Assembly: GCA_933228675.1 (NCBI GenBank)
Contig: OW121741.1
Span: forward strand, 111,532,361-111,596,360
Origin: Stomorhina lunata
Lineage: Eukaryota; Arthropoda; Insecta; Diptera; Rhiniidae
Length of the DNA stretch: 64,000 nt
Direction: 5' to 3'
The position numbers were made by a program, and so were the translations under genes. Every line of letters starts with the position of its first letter. Within the stretch, counting starts at the first letter, position 1. The notes beneath the pieces are model-generated. The model was given only the letters and a program-made list of their open reading frames with translations, had not been told where the DNA came from and ran no database searches. This document shows positions 50,127-60,599 of this stretch, piece by piece.

Positions 50127-50752
50127 AAGCTACGGTCACATTGATTAAATATTTAATCGAAATTATCAAATATTTGATCGTCGTAGTCTGACCACAAAAT
50201 ATTTTTGAGGTTCAAACAAGAAACATGTTGATTTGAACAAAACAAAATCATTTGCCAGCAAATAAAAATTTTCCTAATGTGACCACGCAAGAGCAAATAT
50301 TTTATTAAATTTTGATCAAATAATTATTTAATCTTACAAAATTTTTGTAACATCAAACAGGGGCAAACAACAGCTGAGCATTTCTATTGTTTACTATTCA
50401 AACAGAAACAACAACATCAAATTTGAGAAACAACAACATCAAATTTGAGAAACAACAACATCAAATTTGAGAAACAACAACTCAAATATGAGAAACAAAT
50501 TGCTAGATACACAATTTTGTTTTGAAAAAATTTGATCAAATATTTTTTGGGAAAATATTTAATCTTCAGTGTGACCATAAATAAAACCAGTTTTTTTGTT
50601 TATACTTTGAACGTATTTTTTCTGTATTTTATCAAATAAAAATCGTCAAATAAATGTGCAAGTGTGACCACAAATATTTTATTATATTGTTTTGACAATA
50701 TTTTACTCAAAATATTTGATTTAAATGTTTAATGAGTCTGACCGTACCTTTA
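50127..50752. mobile_element. MITE-like element with TACGGTCA ends
   Basis: The left end TAAGCTACGGTCACATTGAT and the right end GAGTCTGACCGTACCTTTAG are inverse copies at TACGGTCA. Subterminal AAATATTTGATC/TTTAATC words are repeated, and GTGTGACCA phrases lie inside. About four copies of ACAACAACATCAAATTTGAG (22-bp spacing) occupy 50.41-50.50 kb. No transposase; superfamily and target-site duplication not resolved. Confidence 0.65.
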
Positions 50753-50828
50753 GAAATATGTAATTATTGATCCTTAATACCTAGACTGTTCTCTACAGAA
50801 CTGCATCATTGGGTTTATCAAAGTGCAC

Positions 50829-51131
50829 CGTAGCGCCAACGAAGACATATAATTGCGTATTAATAAGGCAAAATTTTAATTCAGCATTCTTCGAGCTATA
50901 TGGAAATCTCGGCAAATATTAACAACAACTAAGTTTCGAATATATAACTCTTGACATTCGAGTCCATTCTGTGTTATGGTTGCAAAACTTAAAAACTCAT
51001 AAATGCTATCGATATGCGCCTGCAAACCTTTGCAAAAAAAGGTATGCCAGCAAAAATGGTGGTGGATAGGCCACACTCTTCGAAGGTCAAAGGCACGTCG
51101 AGCGCTTCGTTGGAATCCACAGGAAAGAGGC
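50829..51131 (+). pseudogene. Non-LTR retrotransposon reverse-transcriptase C-terminal relic
   Basis: Plus-strand translation gives pieces typical of the C-terminal part of insect LINE reverse transcriptases: ANEDI, stop, LRINKAKF, stop, FSILRAIWKSRQILTTTKFR then IYNS (50835-50950), and, after frame changes, WWWIGHTLRRSKARRALRWN then PQERGR (51054-51131). Family members usually read RINKA..F..LR.IW.S..I...TKLRIFNSNVKSVLLYG and later WIGHTLR....RQALDWNPQ. The stretch corresponding to the SVLLYG region is damaged. Several stops and at least two frameshifts; no 5-prime part remains. The 102-codon minus-strand frame over this region is a shadow. Clade is not assigned. Insertion is antisense to the host gene. 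Confidence 0.8.
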
Positions 51132-51189
51132 AGATAACTTTTCATTGAATGTCGTATGCCTAACATCTCGCAATACAGTCCCATATAAA

Positions 51190-51756
51190 AGAATAGTTTA
51201 GGCCCTATGTTCCACTGGTAATCAAGGATAACAGAAGAAGATGATTTTTTTAATTGATTCTAAATACAATAACAAAAGTTTATTACAACTTTTTTTTATA
51301 TATTTCTATGAATGTAAATCCAAAAAAGTAACTTTTCTAATATTCTAATATTGTAAATGAAATGAATACATTTATGTATATCTGAATATCCTGTAAAACT
51401 TCTCAACTGTAAATGTCCAAAGCAAAAAAACAATTTAGTATTTAAATCCATCTGAACAGTGTTAAATCCCATGACGAAGGCAAGAGAAATTTGTGCAGTT
51501 ATGCCTAGATTTACGTGGCCTTTCATTAGGTTTAATAATTATTGTCCTCTTTAACTTCAGTTAAAGTAGTAATTTGAAATCTTGATATTATTTTTTAACG
51601 AACTCTAGTAAATCAGAGTTTTGCTTAAAACAGTTTTGTTGTATCATTTAAAGGAAACCTTAATGGTGTAATTCAAGGCCAAGGTGTGCTATTTAAAATA
51701 ATGATTTAAACTAGTGAAACAGAATAAAAAATCTATAAAAAGAGCAAGTGAATAAA
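51190..51756. other. Intronic DNA downstream of exon 1
   Basis: Unique AT-rich sequence between the LINE relic and the exon 1 donor. The minus-strand frame 51296-51526 lacks recognisable features. Confidence 0.4.
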
Positions 51757-51762
51757 ACTTAC

Positions 51763-52664
51763 GGATTAATTTGTGAGGATTGCTTTTCCATGTCGTTGGT
51801 GTTAGTTGTGATATTGCTGTTGTTGTTGTTGTTGCTACAGCTATTGGTGTTGTTATTGTTGACTAATGAAGTGGCTGCCGTAACTGATGTACCGGACAAT
51901 GAGGATGATGTCGGTGGTGGTGGTGATGTTGGCAAAGTTAATAATCCACTTGATGCTGTTGTGGCCAATGTATTAGCTAACGTTGTTGTTATTGTTGTTG
52001 ATACTTGAAAAGCAGCAGCAGCTGTCACTGTTGTTGCAACAAGCGTGGAATTTATTTGGTTTTGTAAATGAGTTGGCAACAAAGTTGTTGGTGTGGACAA
52101 AGATGTCGAGTTATTAGTAGATAGAGCCAATGGTGGTGATAAAGATTTTGTTGTTGGTTTTGTTAAAGGACGCAAATAAGGATGGAAATTGTTTGATGTT
52201 TTTGTAACATTGGCAGCGGCAGCTGTAGCTGCATTGGCAGATTCTAAATATTTGGCTTGATAATGTTGCAGGTGGTGTACGCTGTTTAAATGTTGATTAT
52301 TGTTGTTGTTTGTTATATGATTATTATTATTGTTGTTGTTGTGGCTGTTATTGTTATAAATACTTAAGCCATTAGCTGTTGTTAAAGCAGCTAAAGCAGC
52401 AACAGGTGTTGCCGATAAAGTTTCTCTAACAAAATTTGTTGCCGCTGCTGCTGCCGATTGTGTAGCAGGAGGCGTTAACAAACTCGTTGATGTTGCTAAA
52501 GTTGTTAGTAAAAGTGGATTTGTTGTTACGTTAGTGGCTATAGCTGCTGATGATGGTGGTGTTGCACCGAGATTATTTGTGTTGTTATTGCGGTTATCCA
52601 CACTATTATTTGAATTTGTAGCATCCATAAGTTTGTCGGTGCGCAATTTTAGGGATTGCAACAT
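51763..52664 (-). CDS. aret: CELF/Bruno-family RNA-binding protein, coding exon 1 (low-complexity N-terminus)
   Basis: First coding exon of the only host gene I can support. The ATG at 52664-52662 sits in a good insect context (CCAAAA before it), and an in-frame TAA lies 24 nt upstream, so it is the first Met of this frame. The exon encodes 300 residues plus two bases (CC) and ends at a GTAAGT donor (ACTTAC at 51757-51762 on the plus strand). The product is strongly biased: Asn runs near residues 104-123 and 269-288, Thr/Ala-rich stretches at 41-100, 140-155 and 205-240, and a Pro run near 247-251. It has no domain, signal peptide or membrane segment and looks intrinsically disordered. It belongs to the RRM exons because the CC joins the A of exon 2 to give Pro301 with no frame change. 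The open frame on the opposite strand here is a shadow. The aret (bru1) symbol is my preferred orthologue; bru2 is possible. Confidence 0.85.
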
Positions 52665-53284
52665 TTTTGGCTTTTGTAATTTTTTTTATGTTTTTCTTGT
52701 TTTTTAGTAGAATCTTTTTTACAAAACTTTTCTTTGTTTGGTTTTAGGAGGTTTTGTATTACTTATTTTGTTGGATTTTATTTTAAAACTTTTTAATTTT
52801 GTTTTTTGAATTTTCTATTTTAGTTTTATATTAAATAGATTTTTTTGGATGTATTATCACAGTATTATTAATTTCAGATTTACTTTGAAAAACACTTGAT
52901 TAAAAAAACTGGAAACCTTCTTTACACATTTAAGGATATTAATTATTTAGTAATTGATCTTAAATTTTTTTTTAACAAATTTTTGTATTTAATTCAATTT
53001 GTATAAAACATCTGTAAAGAAAATAGAAGTAGAAAAATATATATTAGTAAAATTTTGTAAAAACTTAGATATTATTATTATTATTTTTTAGTCAAAATTT
53101 ATTTTTTTTTGGAAAAAAAATATTTTAGAGAAATGTTGAAATTTTATATAAATTGGATTGACTTTTAAGGTCAAAACTTTTTTGAATGAATTTTTCATAA
53201 ATCAGAATTTTTATAAAAGATAAGTAAATTTTTTATAAGAGGTATGCTTTTAAATAAAACGTTAACTTAAAAAAAATGACGATT
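52665..53284. other. Presumed 5-prime untranslated region or upstream DNA of the CELF/Bruno gene
   Basis: Lies immediately upstream of the start codon on the minus strand. Very AT-rich. The in-frame TAA is at 52686-52688. I cannot place a transcription start, TATA box or upstream exon with confidence. Confidence 0.45.
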
Positions 53285-53520
53285 GACACAAATTTTCTAT
53301 ATATACAAATTTTCTGTAAATAAAAATTTTGTACCAAAAATTTCTCTATATATACAAATTTTGTACTGAAAATTTTCTATATAAAAATTTTGTACTGAAA
53401 ATTTTCTATATAAAAATTTTGAACTGAAAATTGTCTATATACAAATTTTGTACCAAAAATTTTTTTTATATAAAAATTTTGTACCGAAGCTTTCCCTATA
53501 TATAAATTTTTTGTACCAAA
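53285..53520. repeat. Degenerate family 6 repeat
   Basis: About eight diverged units with AATTTTGTACCAAAAATTT or AATTTTGTACTGAAAATTT and CTATATA spacers, related to the large array that starts at 53.9 kb. Confidence 0.75.
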
Positions 53521-53909
53521 TTGTTAATTTGTTAATTCGACTCAAAACGTGCTTCTGAGTCGATTACTTAAAACTTGTACTTATAATTTAATGGAAGACT
53601 AATAATTCTATATGTAACAACCCCAGCACAGTTCCAATATACCCTGAGGCATATAAAATATACAAACAATTTACGACTTCAATGTATTTTTCGTTGCTCA
53701 GGTTGTTTGTGTATGTTCTAAATGCTACATTTAACATAATTGTTAATTAACAAATAATTCTGAGTTTAATTATAATTAATTAAAATTGCCATTTTTACCA
53801 AATGTACATTCACACAAACACACATTTTAACAAGCTAATAGCCAGACATGCATATGAAAATTAGAGATATGCATGAAATAATTCGTTCGTCATTAAAACA
53901 GTTGCTTGA
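53521..53909. other. Unique spacer between family 6 repeats
   Basis: Ordinary-complexity AT-rich DNA. The ATG at 53848 opens into the adjoining array, but this is a chance fusion. Confidence 0.45.
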
Positions 53910-55690
53910 TCCAAAAAATTTTAAACCGAAAATTTTTCTATATAAAAATTTTAAACCGAAAGTTTTTCTGTATAAAAATTTTAAACCGAAAATTTTTCTA
54001 TATAAAAATTTTGTTCTGAAAATTTTTCTATATAAAAATTTTGTACGGAAAATTTTTCTTTATAAAAATTTTGTACGAAAAATGTTTCTATATAAAAATT
54101 TTGTACCGAAAATTTTTCTATATAAAAATTTTGTACCGAAAATTTTTCTATATAAAAATTTTGTACCGAAAATTTTTCTATATAAAAATTTTGTACCGAA
54201 AATGTTTCTATATAAAAATTTTGTACCGAAAATGTTTCTATATAAAAATTTTGTACCGAAAATTTTTCTATATAAAAATTTTGTACCGAAAATGTTTCTA
54301 TATAAAAATTTTGTACCGAAAATTTTTCTATATAAAAATTTTGCAGCGAAAATTTTTCTATATAAAAATTTTGTACCGAAAATTTTTCTATATAAAAATT
54401 TTGTACCGAAAATTTTTCTATATAAAAATTTTGTACCGAAAATTTTTCTATATAAAAATTTTGTACCGAAAATTTTTCTATATAAAAATTTTGCAGCGAA
54501 AATTTTTCTATATAAAAATTTTGTACCGAAAATTTTTCTATATAAAAATTTTGTACCGAAAATTTTTCTATATAAAAATTTTGTACCGAAAATTTTTCTA
54601 TATAAAAATTTTGCACCGAAAATTTTTCTATATAAAAATTTTGTACCGAAAATTTTTCTATATATAAATTTTGTACCGAAAATTTTTCTATATAAAAATT
54701 TTGTACCGAAAATTTTTCTATATAAAAATTTTGTACCGAAAATTTTTCTATATAAAAATTTTGTACCGAAAATTTTTCTATATAAAAATTTTGGACCGAA
54801 AATTTTTCTATATACAAATTTTGTACCGAAAATTTTTCTATATAAAAATTTTGTACCGAAAATTTTTCTATATAAAAATTTTGTACCGAAAATTTTTCTA
54901 TATAAAAATTTTGTACCGAAAATTTTTCTATATAAAAATTTTGTACCGAAAGTTTTTCTATATAAAAATTTTGTACCGAAAATTTTTCTATATATAAAAA
55001 TTTTGTATCGAAAATTTTTCTATATATAAAAATTTTGTACCGAAAATTTTTCTATATATAAAAATTTTGTACCGAAAATTTTTCTATATATTAAAATTTT
55101 GTACCGAAAATTTTTCTATATATAAAAATTTTGTACCGAAAATTTTTCTATATATAAAAATTTTGTACCGAAAATTTTTCTATATATAAAAATTTTGTAC
55201 CGAAAATTTTTCTATATATAAAAATTTTGTACCGAAAATTTTTCTATATATAAAAATTTTGTACCGAAAATGTTTCTATATATAAAAATTTTGTACCGAA
55301 AATTTTTCTATATATAAAAATTTTGTACCGAAAATTTTTCTATATATTAAAATTTTGTACCGAAAATTTTTCTATATATAAAAATTTTGTACCGAAAATT
55401 TTTCTATATATAAAAATTTTGTACCGAAAATTTTTCTATATATAAAAATTTTGTACCGAAAATTTTTCTATATATAAAAATTTTGTACCGAAAATTTTTC
55501 TATATATAAAAATTTTGTACCGAAAATTTTTCTATATATAAAAATTTTGTACCGAAAATTTTTCTATATATAAAAATTTTGTACCGAAAATTTTTCTATA
55601 TATGAAAATTTTGTACCGAAAATTTTTCTTTATAAAAATTTTGTACCGAAAATTTTTCTTTATAAAAATTTTATAACGAAATTTTCTATA
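53910..55690. repeat. 30/32-bp minisatellite block A15 (family 6, GTACCG)
   Basis: The unit is TATAAAAATTTTGTACCG then AAAATTTTTCTA, exactly 30 bp from 53.91 to about 54.99 kb (two units per 60 bp). From about 54.99 to 55.61 kb the spacer gains a TA, giving a uniform 32-bp unit. Because 30 is a multiple of 3, the first part is open in several frames on both strands (plus 53848-55029, 54041-54667, 54671-54997; minus 53981-54817), repeating decapeptides such as VPKIFLYKNF or YIEKFSVQNF. The 32-bp part destroys these frames. Confidence 0.95.
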
Positions 55691-56964
55691 TAAAAATGTT
55701 GTACTTAATTTTGGATCTGTGTTTAAGGCTAGAGTCTGACTAAGTCGACAGAAGGCCTCTCACGAGATAGATTTCCAACTGTATATATATAGTTTTTCCG
55801 CCCTATTTCCTTGGTTAACTGTCATACTTCAGGCAACATTAATATACCACAAAATGAATATTGAACTAAAGAACATAAATTTGCAGTAGATGAGTAAGTT
55901 TGTACAAAAATGTGTTTAATTATTTGTATGTGTTGGCATAAATTATAGTGGATATGTATATGAAATTTGATAGGTATGTGTGTTCATACATTGTAGTTTA
56001 TATATATTTACTGGCTGTTAATTAAGCTGAACGAGTATGTGGTTAATTCAAGTGAAACAACAAATAATTCGATTTCAATTTAACTAATTAGTTGACAACG
56101 AGTTAAATGTAAAAGTAAGTAGAAACGGTCATACTAACTATCTACATGCAAGTGCTGCAACTAAAGGTAGTTATAGCTATAATTAAACACAAATAAACAT
56201 TTACCTGGTTACGGACCAGAGCAGACACACGTACAGACGATCAATAAATCATTAAAGTAAAACTACATTCTCATTATGATTGGATAAATTAACGAATTAA
56301 TAAATTGTTATTTGTACAATAAATTTAAACAGGAGGTTGTAGGTTTAAATTATTTTAAGGTTTTGTGACTTTAAAAGCTGATATTAGGAGCTAGACAAAT
56401 ATTTTTTAAATTTTTCTTAGAAATTCTTTGGACGAAAACATGAATAACTATTTTTCAAAATTTCAAAATTAAATTTTTGATACAAATTTATTCAATTTTA
56501 TTTGTATTTTTTTACATCACTTTCCAAATACCATTTATTTATCAGAAATCACAAAATAAAATAACACTTTAGGCAAAATTTTGTCTTGAAATAATTCTTC
56601 AACAAAAATTTATTAATGTTGCTACACTTATTAAACAAAGTACGAAATTTGTCTCTTGCAACATGCCACAAAATTCAAACAATAAAAACCAAAATTTAAC
56701 TTTACACAAAGAACAGAAGCCCCTTTGCTGCAGCAGAATAAGCTATTATTGACGTGACAACGTGTAACGCGTAACACAACACTAGGACTACTAATGTTCA
56801 ATAGTTGGCAAAAAGTTTTGTTGTTCATCGTTGTCATCTTTTAGGTTGCAATTTTTCCTCCTCCACATCAAACACATGTCGTACACTAATACATTTTTGT
56901 GATAGATCCTGTTGTCTTCAATGTGTGTAAAATTTTTACAAAATAACATCCAGTTGTTGTATAA
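55691..56964. other. Non-repetitive DNA upstream of the gene
   Basis: Unique sequence. Two overlapping minus-strand frames (56631-56837, 56791-57021) show no domain. 56.64-56.80 kb is less AT-rich and holds a TGACGTGA word (near 56750); function unknown. Confidence 0.4.
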
Positions 56965-58594
56965 CCCAGTAAGAACAGTGTCAAACGTTTGAAATATGAT
57001 GACTTTTACATTTGATATCAAACGTTTTTTTCAAACTTTTTTCAAACCTGAACAGATGTTTGAGATTCACATTCATTTTCAAATGAGGGTTCATTTGAGA
57101 ATAAACGTTTGAAAAATGATAGTTTCTCAAATTGAGAATAAAGGTTATTCTCAAATCATCATCAAACCCTAAGATGATTTGAGAATAATTTGAAAAATGG
57201 TGTTATATAAATTTGATATCAAACCTTATTTCAAATTTTTTCAAACATTAAAAAAAATAATTTTATGTTAAAACAAGTAAGAGTGGTATATTCGGCTTTG
57301 CCGAATCTTGGATACCCTTCACCAATGGTGTTCCAAAAGTAAAGTACAAAATCGTAAGAATGTATTGATAATTATATAGTTTGTTGAGCCCCACACAAAT
57401 GCTTCATATGTATATTCATTTTCTTTTGTTCATACTAAATGTAATTCCTAGCAATATTTGGTTATACTAGTATTATATGCAAAGAATCTTTAAAATTAAG
57501 TGTCGGAAAACGAAAAGCTTTTTGGTAGCGTCATCATCTAAAATTGTTATGGACCCAAAGGTTAGGTTGGGCAGGTGGCTGATGTCGAAGGCAGCGTCAC
57601 TTCGATTCTAAAGTGATATGTGTCTATTTCACGAACATTTAATAAAGTTCGATAGACCAGATAAACCATGCAGAAAAGATGCTTCAAAATGTAGATGCCC
57701 TTAGATTTGCAAGAGCACATCGATTTGATGAAGATTAAGTATTCTGGCATGCAACCCAAAAACACAGTGCCCAGTGAGGGTTGTGTACTTTAATTCATAC
57801 GAATTATCCAACTATTAAAAGTTCATGATTAGTTATTTAAAACTCTGAACTGGTTTAGGTCAAAGCTTTAACAATGATTGTCAATGTATAGAAGCCTTAG
57901 AATTATAAGGTATACACTCTTAGGTTTAGATACATACGTGAAATATATAGTTTTTAAGTGAATGGATAACAGCTTTGTGATTCCTGGTCGGGGTTATATG
58001 GGAGATAACAGTAAAATATGAACCGAGCTCGCCCATTTTCAATGCCGAACTTTTCAAAATATCAGAAATACTTTTGTCAAATGTTGTCTCTCTAGAAAGT
58101 TTATTTTAGGCGCTATCGCCCTGAATAACGATATTTTACAACGTCTTTATACTAAATGTCATCATCGTATCTGTTATAATAGATAGATAATTATAATTAA
58201 TTAGATAATTATAATTTGTCATTTATTAGCTACTAAGAGATTGCCTTAGGCGAACTTATACGGGAGCAATTGTCAAACGTGAACGGATTTCTCCCAATTG
58301 CAATTAAAAAATTTAAATTTTCGTTGATATGTGAGATACATACATACATATGTAGGTTTTGAACGGATATCATGTACTTAGCTGCATTTTTGTACTTCCT
58401 AGGAAGATTACCTATAATTTGATATATAATACATTCTCAAATGTTATACACTACTACACTAAATTATATCTACCACAAATTACCGAGTGCATCATAATTT
58501 AGGTAATCCGCTGCGGAGAACGCTATTAAATTTGATCAAAATAAACATCTAAAATATCGACAAAACAGGAGCTCCAAAAACTACAACAGAAAAA

Positions 58595-58685
58595 AGGACA
58601 GACAAGTAGACGGACGGACGGTCAGACAGGTAGACGGACGGACAGACAGGTAGACGGACGGACGGACAAACAAACGGACGGACGT
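58595..58685. repeat. (GGAC/AGAC)n microsatellite
   Basis: Interrupted tetranucleotide tract with GGACGGACG and AGACAGG interruptions, part of the surrounding element. Confidence 0.9.
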
Positions 58686-59449
58686 CGCGAAATCGATTCT
58701 CCTGCCAATTCTGAGTCGATCGGTACAATTTGAATGGTATTTATAATCAGATTTGTGTAGTTTATATATCAGATTTTAGGAAATCCTCCCACAAAGAACA
58801 CTGTCAAATTTCATCACAATCGGTCCGTAAACACCTGAGATATCGCTGAAACAATACTTACAAAATGTAAACAAAATTTCTTAGACACGTACTTTGGGCA
58901 ATTTGCTGTACATCACAAGTAGTGTTTTCGCGATATCTCAGTTGTTTATGGACCGCTTTCGATAAAATTTAATAATGTGCTTGGCGGGGGAATTTCCTAA
59001 AATCTGATATAAAATGTATGTATGTCCGTGCTCTACGAAGATGGTTTTTCCTATTTCTGCATTTAATTTTTTCAACAAACTTTCCCTAATGCGTACTTTG
59101 GGCAATTTGCGATACATCAAATTTAGTGTTTTGGCGGTATCTCAGTTGTTTATGGACCGATTTTGATAAAATTTACAGAGTGCTTTGGGGAACCATTTCC
59201 TAAAATCTGATACATAATATATTATCACATGTACACTAGAAGTATCTTGTTTCTCTTGTTATTTAAAAGTGTGTTTCAATCAAAAATTTTAAAATTTTCG
59301 TCTAATTTTTGGTATTTTTTCGATATTTTCGGTGTTTATAAACCGATTTTAATGAAATTTAATAGCGTTCATTGCGGGAGAATTTCCTAAAATCTGGTAT
59401 ATAACTTATGTAGGTCCATCCTCCAGGGGCTTCAGAAACTTGATTTCAA

Positions 59450-59467
59450 CAGACAGACAGACAGACG

Positions 59468-59542
<75 letters not shown>

Positions 59543-59547
59543 GGACA
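59450..59547. repeat. (AGAC)n microsatellite
   Basis: About 24 tetranucleotides, almost pure AGAC with a few GGAC, followed directly by the conserved core of the surrounding element. Purer than the first tract, so probably recently expanded. Confidence 0.95.
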
Positions 59548-60196
59548 TCGCTTAATCGATTCTCCTCCCGATTCTGAGTCGATCGGTATAATTTTTATGG
59601 GGTCTACGATCACTAATAAAAAAAATTACAAACGGAATCACAAACTTATAATACCCTTTCACCTATTGGTGAAGGGTATAAAAATAATGTTTAAGATATT
59701 TTAATGGAATGGCATTGCATTTCAAAGAAATTCGTTATTTCTTTCGGATTTTTTTAAAATTGATCCATATTTGAATATAAAAACTTGCTTAAAAAATGTC
59801 AACATTAAAAATTCAATAATATTCATATGCATAAGTAAATTTTCTTTGTTTCTTGAATTTTTTTTTACCTAACAATAAAAAAATATATTTTAAGCAAAAG
59901 AATTCAAATATAATGCACCTTTTTCAAAAACAAAATAAACAAACTCAAAAATACAACGCCATTTTATTTACGTTCCACATGTAGATGATATCCACATTTG
60001 AAAAACCTTTGAGAATGAGGTTTGATAATGATTTGAGAATAAAGGCATTTCTCAATTTGAGAATAAAGTCCCCTTTTTGTTGAGAACGCTATTATTCTCA
60101 AATCAGTATCAAATCAGTATCAAACGTTTGACCTTTGAAAAAAGATTTATTTTCAAATCATCCTCAATTTGAGAATAAACCTTTTTTCTTACTGGG

Positions 60197-60599
60197 AAGT
60201 AGCAGCTATTGTAGTTTTTCATTTAATATCGTTGTAGTTGTGCTAGAAAATAAGCTTTTGCTTTATAAGTCCTACTAAAGATGCTCAAAATTAGAAATTC
60301 TGTTATTGCTAACTTTACATTAGAGGTGGGTATCTATGTGTGTATAACACTATTGTTTTTCTAGAACACAAATGCAAAATATTTACAGATACATCTAGAG
60401 AAGAATGTATATATTTACACACTTTTATAGTTTGTAATGCCAGTTAAACAGTTTTGCAACCAATTTTAAAGGGTGGTGATAAAATTTGTTCCTCTTAGGA
60501 TTTGTAAGAAAACAAATTTGTATAAAAACTTTATACTGACAATTTTGATATATGAAAATGATAAACCAAAAACTTTTCAAAATTAATTTTTTTTTATGG
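60197..60599. other. Unique spacer
   Basis: AT-rich sequence between the split element and the last repeat block. Nothing recognised. Confidence 0.4.

Larger units (their letters stand above)
26717..51762 (-). other. Intron 1 of the CELF/Bruno gene (about 25 kb)
   Basis: GTAAGT donor at the high-coordinate end, TTTCAG acceptor at the low end. The phase (2 bases before, 1 base after) is consistent. It contains eight minisatellite blocks (27.5-49.0 kb), a degenerate element-derived tandem repeat, a MITE-like element and a LINE relic, all listed separately. Alternative short exons or internal promoters could be hidden, but I saw none with coding homology. Confidence 0.85.
57271..59684 (+). mobile_element. 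Mini-me-like element (plus orientation) with two core/(GTCY)n modules
   Basis: Starts AAACAAGTAAGAGTGG followed by an ATTCGGC/GCCGAAT hairpin (57290-57306) and TACCCTTCACCA. Ends in the hairpin ATACCCTTTCACC/GGTGAAGGGTAT (59651-59679). It contains two (GGAC/AGAC)n tracts, 58595-58685 and 59450-59547, each followed by a core with AATCGATTCTCCT and TTCTGAGTCGATCGGTA. The stretch between is repetitive (GATATCTCAGTTGTTTATGGA and TTTCCTAAAATCTGAT recur near 58790, 58930, 59140 and 59390). Dipteran mini-me elements carry such cores with GTCY tracts; the assignment is structural. The minus-strand frames 57562-57765 and 58938-59120 are not credible genes. Confidence 0.72.
56965..60196. mobile_element. 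TIR element with CCCAGTAAGAA ends, split by a later insertion
   Basis: CCCAGTAAGAA (56965-56975) and TTCTTACTGGG (60186-60196) are perfect inverted ends. Both subterminal parts (56.98-57.25 and 60.00-60.18 kb) are rich in TTTGAGAATAA, CAAACGTTTGA and ATTCTCAAAT words in both orientations, as in non-autonomous DNA elements. Removing the mini-me-like insertion leaves about 800 bp with no transposase frame. Target-site duplication not recognised. Confidence 0.75.

Noticed and set aside
50876..51184. 102-codon minus-strand frame
   Set aside because: It is antisense to the reverse-transcriptase fossil, whose motifs are read on the plus strand.
51748..52008. 86-codon plus-strand Leu/Val-rich frame resembling a signal peptide
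   Set aside because: Reverse of the Asn/Thr codons of exon 1 on the minus strand, which has splice-phase support.
53848..55029. 393-codon plus-strand open frame with 278-, 208- and 108-codon companions
   Set aside because: Same repeat artefact; the frame ends where the unit changes from 30 to 32 bp.
57541..57780. Less AT-rich block considered as a small RNA gene or SINE
   Set aside because: No tRNA-like A/B boxes or convincing fold that I could identify; it lies inside a transposable element.
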